DNA from: Roseitranquillus sp963776845
GTDB lineage: Bacteria; Pseudomonadota; Alphaproteobacteria; Rhodobacterales; Rhodobacteraceae
Assembly (NCBI GenBank): GCA_963776845.1
Contig: CAVZOJ010000001.1
Location: 62,001-126,000, forward strand
Reading direction: 5' to 3'
Length of the DNA stretch: 64,000 nucleotides
The stretch's first letter is position 1. Every line of letters starts with the position of its first letter. The notes under the pieces are model-generated. The model was not told where the DNA came from. It saw only the letters and a program-made list of their open reading frames with translations, and searched no databases. Made by a program: the position numbers and the translations under genes. This document shows, piece by piece, positions 9,800-18,905 of this stretch.

Positions 9800-10231
9800 A
9801 TGCACGTCAAGACTATCATCGCCGCGGCCGTCGTCGCCGTCGGCACCTTCGCCGCCCCCGTCACCGCGCAGGACACCCGGGCCGAGGCCCTTCGCGAGGT
9901 CGAGAAAGCCTTCGGCTTCGTGCCGAGCTTTTTCCAGGAGTACCCCGAGCACGGCGTCGCCGGCGCCTGGATCCTGACCCGCGACCTCGAGGTCTCGCAG
10001 GACACCGAGCTCTCGCCCAAGGTGAAGTCGCTGATCAACATCGCCGTCGCGGCGCAGATCCCCTGCAGCTACTGCGTCTTCGCCGACACCCAGGCGGCGC
10101 GCGCGGCAGGCGCCACGGACGGCGAGATCAAGGAGGCCGTCGCCCAGGCCGCGCTGACGCGCCACTGGTCGACCATCCTCAACGGCCTCCAGATCGACCT
10201 CGATGAGTTCAAGACCGAGTTCGGCGGCTGA
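9800..10231 (+). CDS. Secreted carboxymuconolactone decarboxylase-family (AhpD-like) protein
   Basis: A 143-residue protein with a signal peptide (MHVKTIIAAAVVAVGTFAAPVTAQ) and one CMD/AhpD-like domain. The redox pair is in PCSYCVFADTQAA, and a histidine follows in ALTRHWST, giving the CxxC...H pattern of AhpD-type disulfide reductases. The signal peptide places it in the periplasm, unlike classical AhpD, so it may handle peroxides or disulfides there. GGAG precedes the ATG by about eight bases. A strong hairpin follows the stop codon. It lies 240 bp after the tetR gene on the same strand and may be a target. Confidence 0.8.
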   Translation: MHVKTIIAAAVVAVGTFAAPVTAQDTRAEALREVEKAFGFVPSFFQEYPEHGVAGAWILTRDLEVSQDTELSPKVKSLINIAVAAQIPCSYCVFADTQAARAAGATDGEIKEAVAQAALTRHWSTILNGLQIDLDEFKTEFGG

Positions 10232-10258
10232 TCCCACGGCCTCAGCGGTCGGAGTTCG

Positions 10259-10277
10259 CCGGCGGCCCTGCCGCCGG
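10259..10277 (+). terminator. GC-rich hairpin after CMD-family gene
   Basis: CCGGCGGC-CCT-GCCGCCGG forms a perfect 8-bp stem with a 3-base loop about 28 bases after the stop codon. There is no T-run after it, so intrinsic termination is only possible. Confidence 0.4.
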
Positions 10278-10321
10278 TGGACTCTGATGGCTGTCCTCCA
10301 CGGAAGCGAAGGATGATACCA

Positions 10322-10696
10322 ATGAAGCTGAATGTCTCAGCCGCCGGACTTGTCTGCGTGCTTCTCGCATCGCCGGCATTGACCGAAGAAGTAGTCTTGT
10401 CTCGGCCCATCCAGGCCGGCAGCCTGCACGAGGGATCGCTCGACATGGTGGCCTACTGGACCAGCGGGGACGGCCGCGAGTACAACGTGACGGCGACCTT
10501 CATGCCCCGCACCAGGGATGCGACGCCAATGCGTGTCGTGATGCAGCTTGCCGACGGAGATGACGTGTCGTTCGCCATGCCCGGCCATCGAAGTTCTCTC
10601 TACCGCTTCGCTCGGCGCGGAACAGAGGTCACTGCGTCGATCGTCTGCATGCCCGACGTCATCGCCGGGAGCGACCAGGCCGGAGGTGATACATGA
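10322..10696 (+). CDS. Secreted hypothetical protein
   Basis: A protein of about 124 residues with a signal peptide (MKLNVSAAGLVCVLLASPALTEE) and a mature part rich in beta-type segments (GDGREYNVTATFMPR, MRVVMQLADGDDVSFAMPGH). I do not recognise the family. The ATG at 10322 is preceded by GAAGGA. The stop codon overlaps the start of the following acetyltransferase remnant (ATGA), so the two were probably co-transcribed. Confidence 0.65.
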   Translation: MKLNVSAAGLVCVLLASPALTEEVVLSRPIQAGSLHEGSLDMVAYWTSGDGREYNVTATFMPRTRDATPMRVVMQLADGDDVSFAMPGHRSSLYRFARRGTEVTASIVCMPDVIAGSDQAGGDT

Positions 10697-11027
10697 CCGA
10701 ACGAGCGCGGCTCGCCGCAGCCAACATGCGGACCTCTACGAGCCGATCTTCAACGCGCACGGCCTCGCCTACAGCCGGAACGAGAGCATGTTCATCAGCT
10801 TCGAGGCCCCGCCACCGTATTACGGCAGCATGACCACGCTCGACCCGGACGAGGTGGACCAGCGGATCGCCGCAATAGAATCCCTGAAGTCGAAGCGTCA
10901 GGACGGGTTCGCTCTGAAGCACGGGTTCTGCCGCCTCGACCTCGGATCGCAGGGCTTTCGCGTTTTTGCTATCCTTCCAGAGGCTCTCGCCGCAGTGTCT
11001 CGCCCCGCTTCAGCGGCCTTGAGATGA
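10693..11027 (+). pseudogene. GNAT-family acetyltransferase remnant
   Basis: The N-terminus of a GNAT-type protein is visible: MTERARLAAAN, then after a frameshift near 10730 HADLYEPIFNAHGLAYSRNE and APPPYYGSMTTLD. Homology stops near GFRVFA (about 10970) and the acetyl-CoA binding half is absent. A perfect ribosome binding site (GGAGG) and an ATGA overlap with the upstream gene show that the start was once used. It should be inactive. Confidence 0.55.
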
Positions 11028-11085
11028 GGATCGCGCACGATGCGGAACGGGAGGCCGGCGGACGGTCAGCGCGAAAGGAGCAGCC

Positions 11086-12000
11086 TCACCGCGATAGGTT
11101 CATCGTCTTGCTGATCTGCCCGAAGCCCCCCGCCATCAGGCGCAAGACACCTTCGGGACCGGTCTCCAGATCGACGAGGATCTGGCTGGGCGTGGCGGGA
11201 TGCATGTAGCGGCCCTGCTCGACGACGACGCGCGGCCCCTGCACGCCCAGATGGTCGTGCAGAAGGCACGCCAGGGGTCCCGCGGCCATGCCGGTCGCAC
11301 TCTCCTCGCGGATGCCGAAGCGCGGGGCGAACATGCGGCCGGTGGCGTCATCCCCCGGTTCCAGGCCATCGGTCGTGAAGACGTAGAAGCCGATCAGGTC
11401 CAGCGCGTCGCTTATCCGCTCGATCGCCTCGATGTCGGGCGTAAGGCCCGCGAGGTCTCCGGCGCTCCGGACGCCGACGATCAGGAAGGCGTTGCCGGTG
11501 CTGACCACCTGCGGCTCCACTCTTGCGTCGAGCCGTGACGCATCGAGCCCGAGAGCGACGAGCACCGCGCCGAGGTCGACGCCGTCCCAACTCCAGTCCT
11601 GCCGTGCACGGTAAACCGGCGCCAGTTGCTCCATGAAGACCAGTCCATCGCGCAGGATGATCCGCCGCGCGCCGTCGACGGTCTCCTTCGAGGTGATCCC
11701 CTCGCGGATGCGCCCCTGCGACAGCATCAGCGAGAACGCCGCGATCGTGGCGTGGCCGCAATGCGCGATCCGCCTTGTCGGGGTGAAGAAGTCGAGCCGC
11801 GCCCCCTCGGTGGCCGAGCGCGACACGAAGGCGGTTTCGGCGAGGCCGACCCGGGTCGCGATGGCCTGCATCTCCCCCGCGCCGAGCGCATCCGCGTCCA
11901 GGACGATGCCCGCGGGATTTCCGCCGGTGCCGTTCTTCGTGAACGCGTTCACGATGTGAAGGATTACATCGGATCTTGCAGCATGTTCATCTTTTTCCAT
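11086..12000 (-). CDS. PhzF family isomerase-like protein
   Basis: A 304-residue protein of the PhzF/diaminopimelate-epimerase fold. Visible family marks are FTKNGTGGNPAGIVLDAD near the N-terminus, the glutamate in GLAETAFV, and FFTPTRRIAHCGHATIAAF, which corresponds to the active-site region. PhzF itself isomerises a phenazine precursor, but most homologues have unknown substrates, and no other phenazine genes are here. The C-terminal SATGMAAGPLACLLHDHLG is also typical. It is divergent from a LysR regulator 90 bp away, which probably controls it. Confidence 0.88.
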   Translation of the reverse strand: MEKDEHAARSDVILHIVNAFTKNGTGGNPAGIVLDADALGAGEMQAIATRVGLAETAFVSRSATEGARLDFFTPTRRIAHCGHATIAAFSLMLSQGRIREGITSKETVDGARRIILRDGLVFMEQLAPVYRARQDWSWDGVDLGAVLVALGLDASRLDARVEPQVVSTGNAFLIVGVRSAGDLAGLTPDIEAIERISDALDLIGFYVFTTDGLEPGDDATGRMFAPRFGIREESATGMAAGPLACLLHDHLGVQGPRVVVEQGRYMHPATPSQILVDLETGPEGVLRLMAGGFGQISKTMNLSR

Positions 12001-12090
12001 TGTGCGATCTCCTCTGGTTTCAGGTACAATCTGCTATGAGGCCACGGCTCGACCAAGAACGCCGCGCTCATCAATGCATGGGCCAGAGTC

Positions 12091-13008
12091 ATGAATGAGC
12101 AGGATCATCAAGGCTTGGACCGGCTCATGCAGTCGGTCCTCCTGCTCGCCGCGATTGAGCGGGAGGGGAGCTTCGCGGCCTCGGCGCAGGCGCTGAACCT
12201 CGATCCGAGCTCGGTCAGTCACCGCGTCCGGGCGCTCGAAGACCTCCTCGGCTTGGCGCTTTTCGCACGGACGACGCGTCGCGTCCGTCCGACGCGGGCC
12301 GGAGCGATCCTGTGCGCAGGGGCAGTTCGTTCGGCGGAGGAGATGCGGCGCGCATTGACGGCGGCGCGCGCGGTCGGTTCCGGGGCCGGTCTGCGGCTGT
12401 CGGTGACGTCCTCGGTCGCGATGAAGTGGCTCGTGTCCCGGCTCCCCGATGCGACCGGCGCGGGGCTCGACCTGTCGCTCGATGTCCGGGAGGGTCTGGC
12501 GCCGCTCGATCGGCCGGGCGTAGACGCGGCGCTTCGCTTCGGCCGCGGGCCGTACCCCGGCCTCCACGCAACCCGCCTAGCGTCGTGCCTCCTGCAACCG
12601 GTCATCGGTGCGGCGCATCCCGCAGGGCGGTCCTCAGGCGATCATTTGCCCGCCAGGGCAGACCTCCTCAGCGATGCGACGGCGGAGCGTGACGAGACCG
12701 GCGTTACCTGGGCGGACTACGCCCGTCTGACCGGCGACCCGGGACTGCTGTCCCGAAGAGAGACCCGCTTCGACCGTTCGGACCTGATGATCCAGGCCTC
12801 GATCGGCGGTCTCGGGATTGCGCTTGGCAGGACCCTCCTGATCGAGGACGACGTCCGTGCCGGTCTGCTCCGCGCCGTCGGCGCTCCGGCGCGGGCGACG
12901 TCGTCCTACTGGTTCGTGACCTCGTCCGAACTCGCCGACAGCGAAGCCATCGTGACGCTTCGATCATGGCTCCGCGACCAGATCGGCAGAACGGTGCGCG
13001 ACGCCTGA
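12091..13008 (+). CDS. LysR family transcriptional regulator
   Basis: A 305-residue regulator with an N-terminal winged helix-turn-helix (LAAIEREGSFAASAQALNLD, then SSVSHRVRALEDLLGLALF) and a periplasmic-binding-protein-like effector domain. It is of the GcvA-like type, since the effector domain carries LRFGRGPYPGLHATRL and a final GGLGIALGRTLL. It is divergent from the PhzF-family gene with a 90-bp shared control region, the usual arrangement for a LysR regulator and its target. Confidence 0.9.
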   Translation: MNEQDHQGLDRLMQSVLLLAAIEREGSFAASAQALNLDPSSVSHRVRALEDLLGLALFARTTRRVRPTRAGAILCAGAVRSAEEMRRALTAARAVGSGAGLRLSVTSSVAMKWLVSRLPDATGAGLDLSLDVREGLAPLDRPGVDAALRFGRGPYPGLHATRLASCLLQPVIGAAHPAGRSSGDHLPARADLLSDATAERDETGVTWADYARLTGDPGLLSRRETRFDRSDLMIQASIGGLGIALGRTLLIEDDVRAGLLRAVGAPARATSSYWFVTSSELADSEAIVTLRSWLRDQIGRTVRDA

Positions 13009-13059
13009 ACGACCCGTTTGGCATGCGCCGGGAAAATCGACGCCGCCGCCCGCCTCGAG

Positions 13060-13490
13060 CCGCTGGATCCTGCACCGCATCCTTCCCTTCGACGGCGTGC
13101 TCGACCACGCCCGCCGCCTCGTCGCCATCGGCATCGGCATCGGCATCGGCATCGATCCCAGCTGGGTCGACGAGCAGGACATGCCCGCGATCCATATCAC
13201 CGGTTGGGAGGGTCAGGCCGACGTCGTCGAGTGGCTGCTGGACTTCGGCTCAGACCTCGCCAGGAAAAACATGTCCGGCGGCGACCTGAAAGGACACCGT
13301 CGTCCACAGCGCGAGTTCTGCCCCAACCGCCGGCGACGCGACCACCTGCGCTTGCGCCCCGGCTGGTGCTCGACGCGGACTTGATGCTCCACCGTGCCAA
13401 TCCCGAGAGACGGGCGCGGAGCCGCTCGCCGAGTTCCTCTCGGATTGGGCCGAGGTGAATCCGGACCGCGTCATCGAGCGGGAGGCGTGA
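13060..13490 (+). pseudogene. Ankyrin-repeat protein remnant
   Basis: One ankyrin-like unit is readable (IHITGWEGQADVVEWLLDFG), followed by pieces in other frames: VVH near 13300 and the tail FLSDWAEVNPDRVIEREA just before the TGA at 13488-13490. At least two frame changes and missing sequence separate them. A hexanucleotide tandem repeat sits in the N-terminal part and adds an alternating Ile-Gly run. It has no intact frame and should be inactive. Confidence 0.5.
13126..13155 (+). repeat. CATCGG hexanucleotide tandem repeat
   Basis: Four perfect CATCGG units and a fifth CATCGA unit lie in a row inside the ankyrin pseudogene, encoding alternating isoleucine and glycine. Such repeats change copy number by polymerase slippage. 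Confidence 0.85.
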
Positions 13491-13532
13491 GCGAGGGCGC
13501 AGGGAGCGACATGCACCAGCTACCACCATCCG

Positions 13533-15002
13533 CTACTTTCGCTGGCGGTCGGTCGAGCCGACCAAGTGTGAGCAGGCCTTTCGTGAGGTGCACGGCTCCG
13601 ACGCCGCCGGTTCTCGTCGAGAGGCACTGGATCGGCCCGGTACGGTGGTCTGGACAAGGCGTACGAGCGTCAGGATCGTCGTGACGATCATCCCGGCCAG
13701 CAGCCCGATCCACACGCCGGTGATGCCCATCGACTCGATCTCGCAGAGGTAGATGCCGATGGGCGCCCCGACCGCCCAGTTGCCGGCGAGCGAGAAGAGC
13801 ATCGGCGCGCGGGTGTCCTTGCGTCCGCGCAGCAGGCCGGCGGCCGCCGAGCCCGGCGTGCCGACGAACTCCATGAACGCCAGCAGAGAGAGCAGCCCCG
13901 TGGCGAGAGCGGCGGTCGCCGCGGCGCCCTGGCCGAAGAAGCCATGCGCCAGGGCTTCCGCGCCAAGCCAGAGGGTGGCAAGGGCGGCGACCCCGGCAAC
14001 GACGCTCAGCCCCATGCCGGACGACAAGACCGCGAGCCGCGTCGCGCGGTCGCCCAGCGTCTCGGCCCGCGCCATGCGCACCATCAGCGCCTGGAGCAGC
14101 GCCGTGGGGATCGCGTAGGCGACGCCCGCGGTCCTCAGCGCCAGCGTGTGCGCTGCGACGTCCGCGGCGCCGAGCGTCGCGGCATAGATCGTGGCGCCGA
14201 GAAAGACCCCGACCTCCGCCACCGCGGTGACGCCGACGGGCAGCCCGACGCGCAGCACCGCCAGCAGTCCGCGCCAGTCGACCGGAGCCGCGCCGGCACC
14301 CGTCCCGACCCCGCGGGCGAGGACCGCGAGCACCGCGAGGCTGGCGGTGGCCACGACGAAGGAAGAGACGCCGGCGCCGGCGATTCCGAGCGCGGGGGCG
14401 GGACCGGCCCCGGTCATCAGGAGGTAGTTCGCCCCGACGTTCAGCGGCAGCATCGCGAGGGTGACCTGCAGGAAGACGCGCGGCTTCTCGGCCGCCGTCA
14501 GCATCGTCCGGTAGAGAACGACGCCCAGCATCGGCAGCAGCGTCAGCGCCATGGCGCGGGTGTAACCCCGCCCCTGCTCGACGAGCGCGGGGTCGAGCCC
14601 GGCGGCGGCCAGCCAGTCCGGGGCCGTCCAGACCACCGGCATCAGCACCGCCGCGACGAGCGCCACCGCGACCTGACCGATCCGCTCCAGCCGCGCCCGG
14701 TCGGCCGGGTCGGCCCGAACGACGGCGGCGGTGTAGAACGGCGCGAGGCCGCTCAGGACGCCGGCACCGAGGTAGTACAGGATCGAGTAGAGGTCGCTGC
14801 CGACGGCGACCGCCGCCAGCGCCTCGGCGCCGAAGAGGCGCGAGACCATCACGGTGTCGGTGACGCCCATGCCCATGGCGACGAGCGCGATGAGCGCGAT
14901 CGGCTGGGCGAGGCGGAGGATCGCGCGCGCCTCCGAGACGACGGCGCTGCGGTGCGCGGCGCTCGGACCGGGCGACGGGAGGCAGGTATCGGCGATGGTC
15001 AT
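13533..15002 (-). CDS. MATE family multidrug efflux transporter
   Basis: A 489-residue inner-membrane protein with about twelve hydrophobic spans and the two-fold repeat of NorM-type MATE pumps, which export cationic drugs in exchange for Na+ or H+. Characteristic segments are LAQPIALIALVAMGMGVTDT at the first helix, GAEALAAVAVGSDLY, and FVGTPGSAAAGLLRGRKDTR with NWAVGAPIGIYLC in the second half. The C-terminal tail of about 35 residues is polar and may be an extension beyond the true end. It is the last gene of a minus-strand run that includes the secreted barrel-like protein and the flavin monooxygenase. Confidence 0.9.
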   Translation of the reverse strand: MTIADTCLPSPGPSAAHRSAVVSEARAILRLAQPIALIALVAMGMGVTDTVMVSRLFGAEALAAVAVGSDLYSILYYLGAGVLSGLAPFYTAAVVRADPADRARLERIGQVAVALVAAVLMPVVWTAPDWLAAAGLDPALVEQGRGYTRAMALTLLPMLGVVLYRTMLTAAEKPRVFLQVTLAMLPLNVGANYLLMTGAGPAPALGIAGAGVSSFVVATASLAVLAVLARGVGTGAGAAPVDWRGLLAVLRVGLPVGVTAVAEVGVFLGATIYAATLGAADVAAHTLALRTAGVAYAIPTALLQALMVRMARAETLGDRATRLAVLSSGMGLSVVAGVAALATLWLGAEALAHGFFGQGAAATAALATGLLSLLAFMEFVGTPGSAAAGLLRGRKDTRAPMLFSLAGNWAVGAPIGIYLCEIESMGITGVWIGLLAGMIVTTILTLVRLVQTTVPGRSSASRREPAASEPCTSRKACSHLVGSTDRQRK

Positions 15003-15119
15003 GTCGGTAGTCCCGATTAGACGAGCGATGCCGACCCGCCGCCCATGGCGCCGGATCGAACCGCTCGAAGGTGCAAGGGTGACGCCGGCAGGCAGGCTCG
15101 GCCCGCCGGCTTCGGTCGC

Positions 15120-15785
15120 TTATGAGCCGGGCGTCCAGCTCCCGGCGTCGATGCCGTTTCGTTCGGCGTCGAGCTCGGAGAACGTCCGGTCCGTCGACAT
15201 GTCCAGTTCGGGCGACGCGTTGCCCGGCGCCGTGTTCGCGGCGCTCGCGGATTGCCGGGCGAACTCCATTTGCAGCCGGACGCCGTAGCCGTCGCTCATG
15301 CCGAGCAGCGTCTGGCGGATCTCGGCCGGTGCGTCGGCGTAGTCGCCGGTGCCGCCGGTGACGGCGCGGACCACGGCAACGTCGACGTCAGCCAGCTCGG
15401 GTCCGTGCGTGATCAGCAGGTCACCGTCCGCGAACGCGATGATCTGCCGCGTGATGACGATGGCGCCGGTGGTCGTGCGCATGCCGTCGCCGACGAGGAA
15501 GCCGTCGCAGGTCCAGGTTCCGATGACCTTGTCGGGGAAGGCCGGGCTGCCGTCAGGCAGCGTGCCTTCGACGCCGCCGTCGAGCGTGCCGGCGGGGTAG
15601 ACATAGCCCTGCGTGATGAACGGGTTGCCGTAGGCGGGCATGCCGTCCTCGAACACCGGCGCCTCGGCGTAGACGAAGCGGTTGATGTCCTCGGCCACGT
15701 CGAAGGCAGAGAGGGCGCCGCCGGCGATGGCGGCCGCCGGGGTCGTGGCGAGAAGCGCGGCGAGGATCAGGTTGGTCGGTTTCAT
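15120..15785 (-). CDS. Secreted protein, possible AOC/dirigent-like barrel
   Basis: A 221-residue protein with a signal peptide (MKPTNLILAALLATTPAAAIA). The segments KVIGTWTCDGFLV, TTGAIVITRQIIAF and VTGGTGDYADAPAEIRQ have the pattern of allene-oxide-cyclase-like or dirigent barrels, where a conserved GGTGxY/F turn recurs; I infer the fold only from this. No catalytic role can be assigned. It follows the flavin monooxygenase gene by 22 bp and is probably in its operon. Confidence 0.75.
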   Translation of the reverse strand: MKPTNLILAALLATTPAAAIAGGALSAFDVAEDINRFVYAEAPVFEDGMPAYGNPFITQGYVYPAGTLDGGVEGTLPDGSPAFPDKVIGTWTCDGFLVGDGMRTTTGAIVITRQIIAFADGDLLITHGPELADVDVAVVRAVTGGTGDYADAPAEIRQTLLGMSDGYGVRLQMEFARQSASAANTAPGNASPELDMSTDRTFSELDAERNGIDAGSWTPGS

Positions 15786-15807
15786 GGGGTCGGTCCTTTC
15801 TGGAGGG

Positions 15808-17034
15808 TCAGGAGGGGGTTGGGGGCGCGTCTGGCGACACGGCTCGCGCTGGGACGGTCCGCATCGGGCGCGGGCCGGTTGTCGGATGCGGTGCCGCGCG
15901 GAGGTCGGCGGCGACAGCTCGCGCGATCCGGTCTGCGGCGACGCGGGCGGCGTCGAAGTAGCCGGTAAAGACCGCGCGGTAGCCGGTGAACCAGAGGCCG
16001 GGGTTGGCCGGGTCCGCCTCGCCCATCGGGTGCAGCGGCCGGCCCGCGTCTCCGAGCACGCCGAGATGGCCGAGCAGCGGCGCGAGGCCGGTGCTGTAGC
16101 CGGTGGCGGCGATCACCACGTCCGGCCGGCAGATCGTGCCGTCGGCCAGGTGGACGAGCCGGCGGTCGAGCGCGATGACCGGCTGGACGACGCGGAACCG
16201 CCCCGCCTTCAGCGCCGCGACGAAGCCGTCGTCGATGGCGAAGGCGATGCCGTCGCGGATCAGCCGCGTGCCGCCGCCGTCGGGATGGCTCGGCAGGCCG
16301 AGGCGGGCGAGGTTGCCGAGAAACAGCCGTTCGGTGATCCGGAACGCCGGGTCGAGCACGACCGGAGGCAGCGCCGCGAACACCCGCGCCAGCCGGTGCA
16401 GCGGAAAGCCGAAGACCCGCTGCGGCACCACGGCAGGACCGTGGCGGACGGAGACCAGAACCTCGGCCGGGCGGTGCCGCGCCAGGTGGTTCAGCACGTC
16501 CGAGCCGGAGTTGCCGGCGCCGACGACCAGCACGCGCTTGCCGTCGAACCGCGCCACGTCGCCAAGGTCGGCGGCGTGGATCAGGTCGCCTGCGAATGCC
16601 TCGCGCCCCGGCCAGTCCGGGACGAACGGCTCCCGGTCGCGGCCGGTCGCGATCACGACGTGGGCGCAGTCGTGCGCTTCGGTCTTCGTCGTGACCCGCC
16701 AGCCGGCAGGCGCGCGGTCGATGGCGATGACCTTGGTCCCGAAACGGATCGGCACGTCGATGCGCCGGGCATAGCGCTCCAGGTGCGCGACGACGGTGTC
16801 GCGCTTGAGGAACGTCCCGTCACTCCGTGGCGCCGCTTGGCCCGGCAGCCGGGCGAAGTGGCGATGGATGTTGAGCCGCAGGCCGGGGTGGCGCTTGCGC
16901 CAGGGTTCGGCCACCCGGTCCCGCGCCTCGAGCACGATGACCGGGATCTTGCGTCGGGTAAGGGCGTGCGCACAGGCAAGCCCCGAGAGCCCGGCGCCGA
17001 TCACCACGACCGGCGCCCTCTTGTTCGGTGTCAT
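15808..17034 (-). CDS. Flavin-containing monooxygenase / NAD(P)-binding oxidoreductase
   Basis: A flavoenzyme of about 408 residues that should oxidise a small substrate with NADPH and O2. The FAD-binding motif is at the N-terminus (VVVIGAGLSGLACAHALT) and the NADPH-binding motif in the middle (VLVVGAGNSGSDVLNHLA). An ATGY motif typical of these enzymes is present (VVIAATGYSTGLAPLLG). I start at ATG 17034, six bases after AAAGGA. It follows the DUF1127 gene by 22 bp in a minus-strand run. The substrate is unknown. Confidence 0.88.
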   Translation of the reverse strand: MTPNKRAPVVVIGAGLSGLACAHALTRRKIPVIVLEARDRVAEPWRKRHPGLRLNIHRHFARLPGQAAPRSDGTFLKRDTVVAHLERYARRIDVPIRFGTKVIAIDRAPAGWRVTTKTEAHDCAHVVIATGRDREPFVPDWPGREAFAGDLIHAADLGDVARFDGKRVLVVGAGNSGSDVLNHLARHRPAEVLVSVRHGPAVVPQRVFGFPLHRLARVFAALPPVVLDPAFRITERLFLGNLARLGLPSHPDGGGTRLIRDGIAFAIDDGFVAALKAGRFRVVQPVIALDRRLVHLADGTICRPDVVIAATGYSTGLAPLLGHLGVLGDAGRPLHPMGEADPANPGLWFTGYRAVFTGYFDAARVAADRIARAVAADLRAAPHPTTGPRPMRTVPARAVSPDAPPTPS

Positions 17035-17056
17035 GTCATGTCCTTTCGGCCGGGTT

Positions 17057-17260
17057 TCAAATCCAGTGGCGGGATGCGGGGTGGAGGCGGCGCGCCGGCC
17101 GTTCGTGGATGCCGACATCGCGCAGCAACCGGTCTGGCAGGCGCTCGACTTCGAGCTGGTGGAGCTTGCGCTTACGCTGTGCGGCGAGCGCCGTGCGAAG
17201 CCTGCGCCGCAGGCGCACGAGTTCCGGCCACAGGACCGGCGGGGTCATCATGTTGATCAT
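17057..17260 (-). CDS. DUF1127 small protein
   Basis: A 67-residue basic protein with the DUF1127 signature at its C-terminal half (VERLPDRLLRDVGIHE). The ATG at 17260 overlaps the stop of the upstream gene (ATGA), so translation is coupled. It is the second DUF1127 gene in the window, and again it leads a metabolic operon. Confidence 0.8.
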   Translation of the reverse strand: MINMMTPPVLWPELVRLRRRLRTALAAQRKRKLHQLEVERLPDRLLRDVGIHERPARRLHPASRHWI

Positions 17261-17628
17261 CGCTCGATCTCCTCGGCGTCGCGCATGCCGGCCAGCCGGC
17301 GTGCGTGGCAGGCGTAGACGGACGACCCGGGCAGCTTGAGGAAAGTGCCGCCGACCTCGGCGCAGAGCGACGCGAGCCGGTGGTCCCGCCAGTAGAGCAC
17401 CCCGTCGACGGCGTGGGGCCGGTCCTGATCCGTCAGTGCCACCGCCGGCGCGGGATCGGGCAGATCGGGTATGGTGTCGGCGCTGACCGGGTGGCCGGGC
17501 AGGGTCGCTGCAACCGTGACCAGTGCGAGGGCTGCGACGAGCGGCTTCAGCGAGGCGGAGTGCCGCCGGGGACCATCCTGCGCTGGCGATGCGCCAACAA
17601 GGGCGGAAGGTCGTGGGTATGGGGTCAT
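17257..17628 (-). CDS. Hypothetical exported protein
   Basis: A protein of about 123 residues with an N-terminal hydrophobic segment (LKPLVAALALVTVAATLPG) that looks like a signal peptide or anchor, then a small domain with two cysteines (LCAEVGGTFL and VYACHARR). I do not recognise the family. The ATG at 17628 has AAGGAG at the right distance. It is first in the minus-strand run with DUF1127 and the flavin monooxygenase and is divergent from a GlxA regulator 140 bp away, which may control it. Confidence 0.7.
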   Translation of the reverse strand: MTPYPRPSALVGASPAQDGPRRHSASLKPLVAALALVTVAATLPGHPVSADTIPDLPDPAPAVALTDQDRPHAVDGVLYWRDHRLASLCAEVGGTFLKLPGSSVYACHARRLAGMRDAEEIER

Positions 17629-17768
17629 GTCGATCTCCTTTGCTTGCCGAGACGGACGTGCCGTCACGGCTCATGGCGATCTCAATGGACCTGGCGAGGG
17701 AGTCGCGATAGAAGCGTATCAGGCATGAACGGTGATAACCGGACACCAGCGCGCTCTGAAGGAACCAC

Positions 17769-18797
17769 GTGGCAATACAAACGAGCGTCATCGGAAGCCG
17801 TCTCGCCGGGACCTCGGTGGTCTTCTCGATCCTCGACGTGCTGGCCTCGGTCGGCCGCGATTGGGAGATGCTGCACGGCAGACCGGTGCCCGTGCCGGGC
17901 TTCGCCGCGAGCCTGCGCACGCTCGACGGCGCACCCTATTGGGACATCAACGGCCGCAAGATCACGCCGGACGCGCGGCTGGACGAAGCACCACAGCCCG
18001 ACCTGATCATCGTGCCCGACATGCACTTCGATCCCTCCGGCGCGCTGCCGCAGGAGCTTGCGCCGGTGGCCGACTGGATCGCAGCGGCGCATGCGCGCGG
18101 GGCGACGGTGACGTCGGTCTGTTCAGGCGCAGTCGTCCTTGGCGCGGCCGGCGTGCTCGACGGCAACGAGGCCACGACGCACTGGGGCTTCGCCGACATG
18201 CTGGGCCGCAATTACCCGCGGGTGAAGGTCTGCCGCGAGCGCATCCTGGTGCCCGCCGGCGACGGCCACCGCGTCATCACCGCCGGCGGCGCCTCGGCCT
18301 GGGCGGACCTGATGCTCTACCTCATCGCGCGCCTCGCCGGCACCGAGGAGGCGCGCCGCGTCGCCAAGCTCTACCTGCTCGAGCCGCATACCGACGGCCA
18401 GATGAGCTACGCCTCGCTGACGGCAGGGCGCCAGCACGACGACCAGCTCGTCGCGGACGCCCAGGTCTGGGCCGCCGACCACTACGCCATCCCGGCCCCA
18501 GTCGCCGCCATGGCCAGGCGCACTGGCCTCACCGAGCGCGGGTTCCACCGCCGCTTCCGCCGTGCGACCGGCCAGGCCCCCGCCGACTACGTCCAGACGC
18601 TGCGCATCGAGGAAGCCAAGCAGCTGCTCGAGACGACGGGAATGCCGATTGACGCGATCGCCGAGGAGGTCGGATACAGCGAGCCCTCGAGCTTCCGCTC
18701 GGCGTTCCGCAAGCGCGTGGGACTGTCGGCATCGGTGTACCGGCGGAAATGGAGCGCGCTCGTGCCCCCAGCCGCGACGGACGGCGACGTCTGCTGA
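17769..18797 (+). CDS. GlxA-type AraC family transcriptional regulator
   Basis: A 342-residue regulator with a DJ-1/PfpI-like N-terminal domain (VTSVCSGAVVLGAAGVLDG at the nucleophile elbow; TTHWGFADML) and a C-terminal AraC helix-turn-helix pair (MARRTGLTERGFHRRFRRAT, then IEEAKQLLETTGMPIDAIAE and VGYSEPSSFRSAFRKRVG). The GTG start has GAAGGA upstream. It is divergent from the flavin monooxygenase operon and is its likely regulator. It is the only complete member among three GlxA genes in the window; the other two are broken. Confidence 0.92.
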   Translation: MAIQTSVIGSRLAGTSVVFSILDVLASVGRDWEMLHGRPVPVPGFAASLRTLDGAPYWDINGRKITPDARLDEAPQPDLIIVPDMHFDPSGALPQELAPVADWIAAAHARGATVTSVCSGAVVLGAAGVLDGNEATTHWGFADMLGRNYPRVKVCRERILVPAGDGHRVITAGGASAWADLMLYLIARLAGTEEARRVAKLYLLEPHTDGQMSYASLTAGRQHDDQLVADAQVWAADHYAIPAPVAAMARRTGLTERGFHRRFRRATGQAPADYVQTLRIEEAKQLLETTGMPIDAIAEEVGYSEPSSFRSAFRKRVGLSASVYRRKWSALVPPAATDGDVC

Positions 18798-18905
18798 GTC
18801 GAATGGGCACAGAGACGTTTGGCGCCGGACAGCCAACCGGCCCTCGGAATCGGGAGCCTCCGTCTCGTCCGCGGCTCCTGTTCGGTGACGGGTGGTGCGG
18901 AGCGA

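Noticed and set aside
11086..12000. Phenazine biosynthesis cluster
   Set aside because: Only the PhzF-like gene is present; this family is widespread without phenazine production.
13126..13155. Tandem repeat as part of a CRISPR array
   Set aside because: Units are six bases, without spacers, inside a broken coding frame; no cas genes are present in the window.
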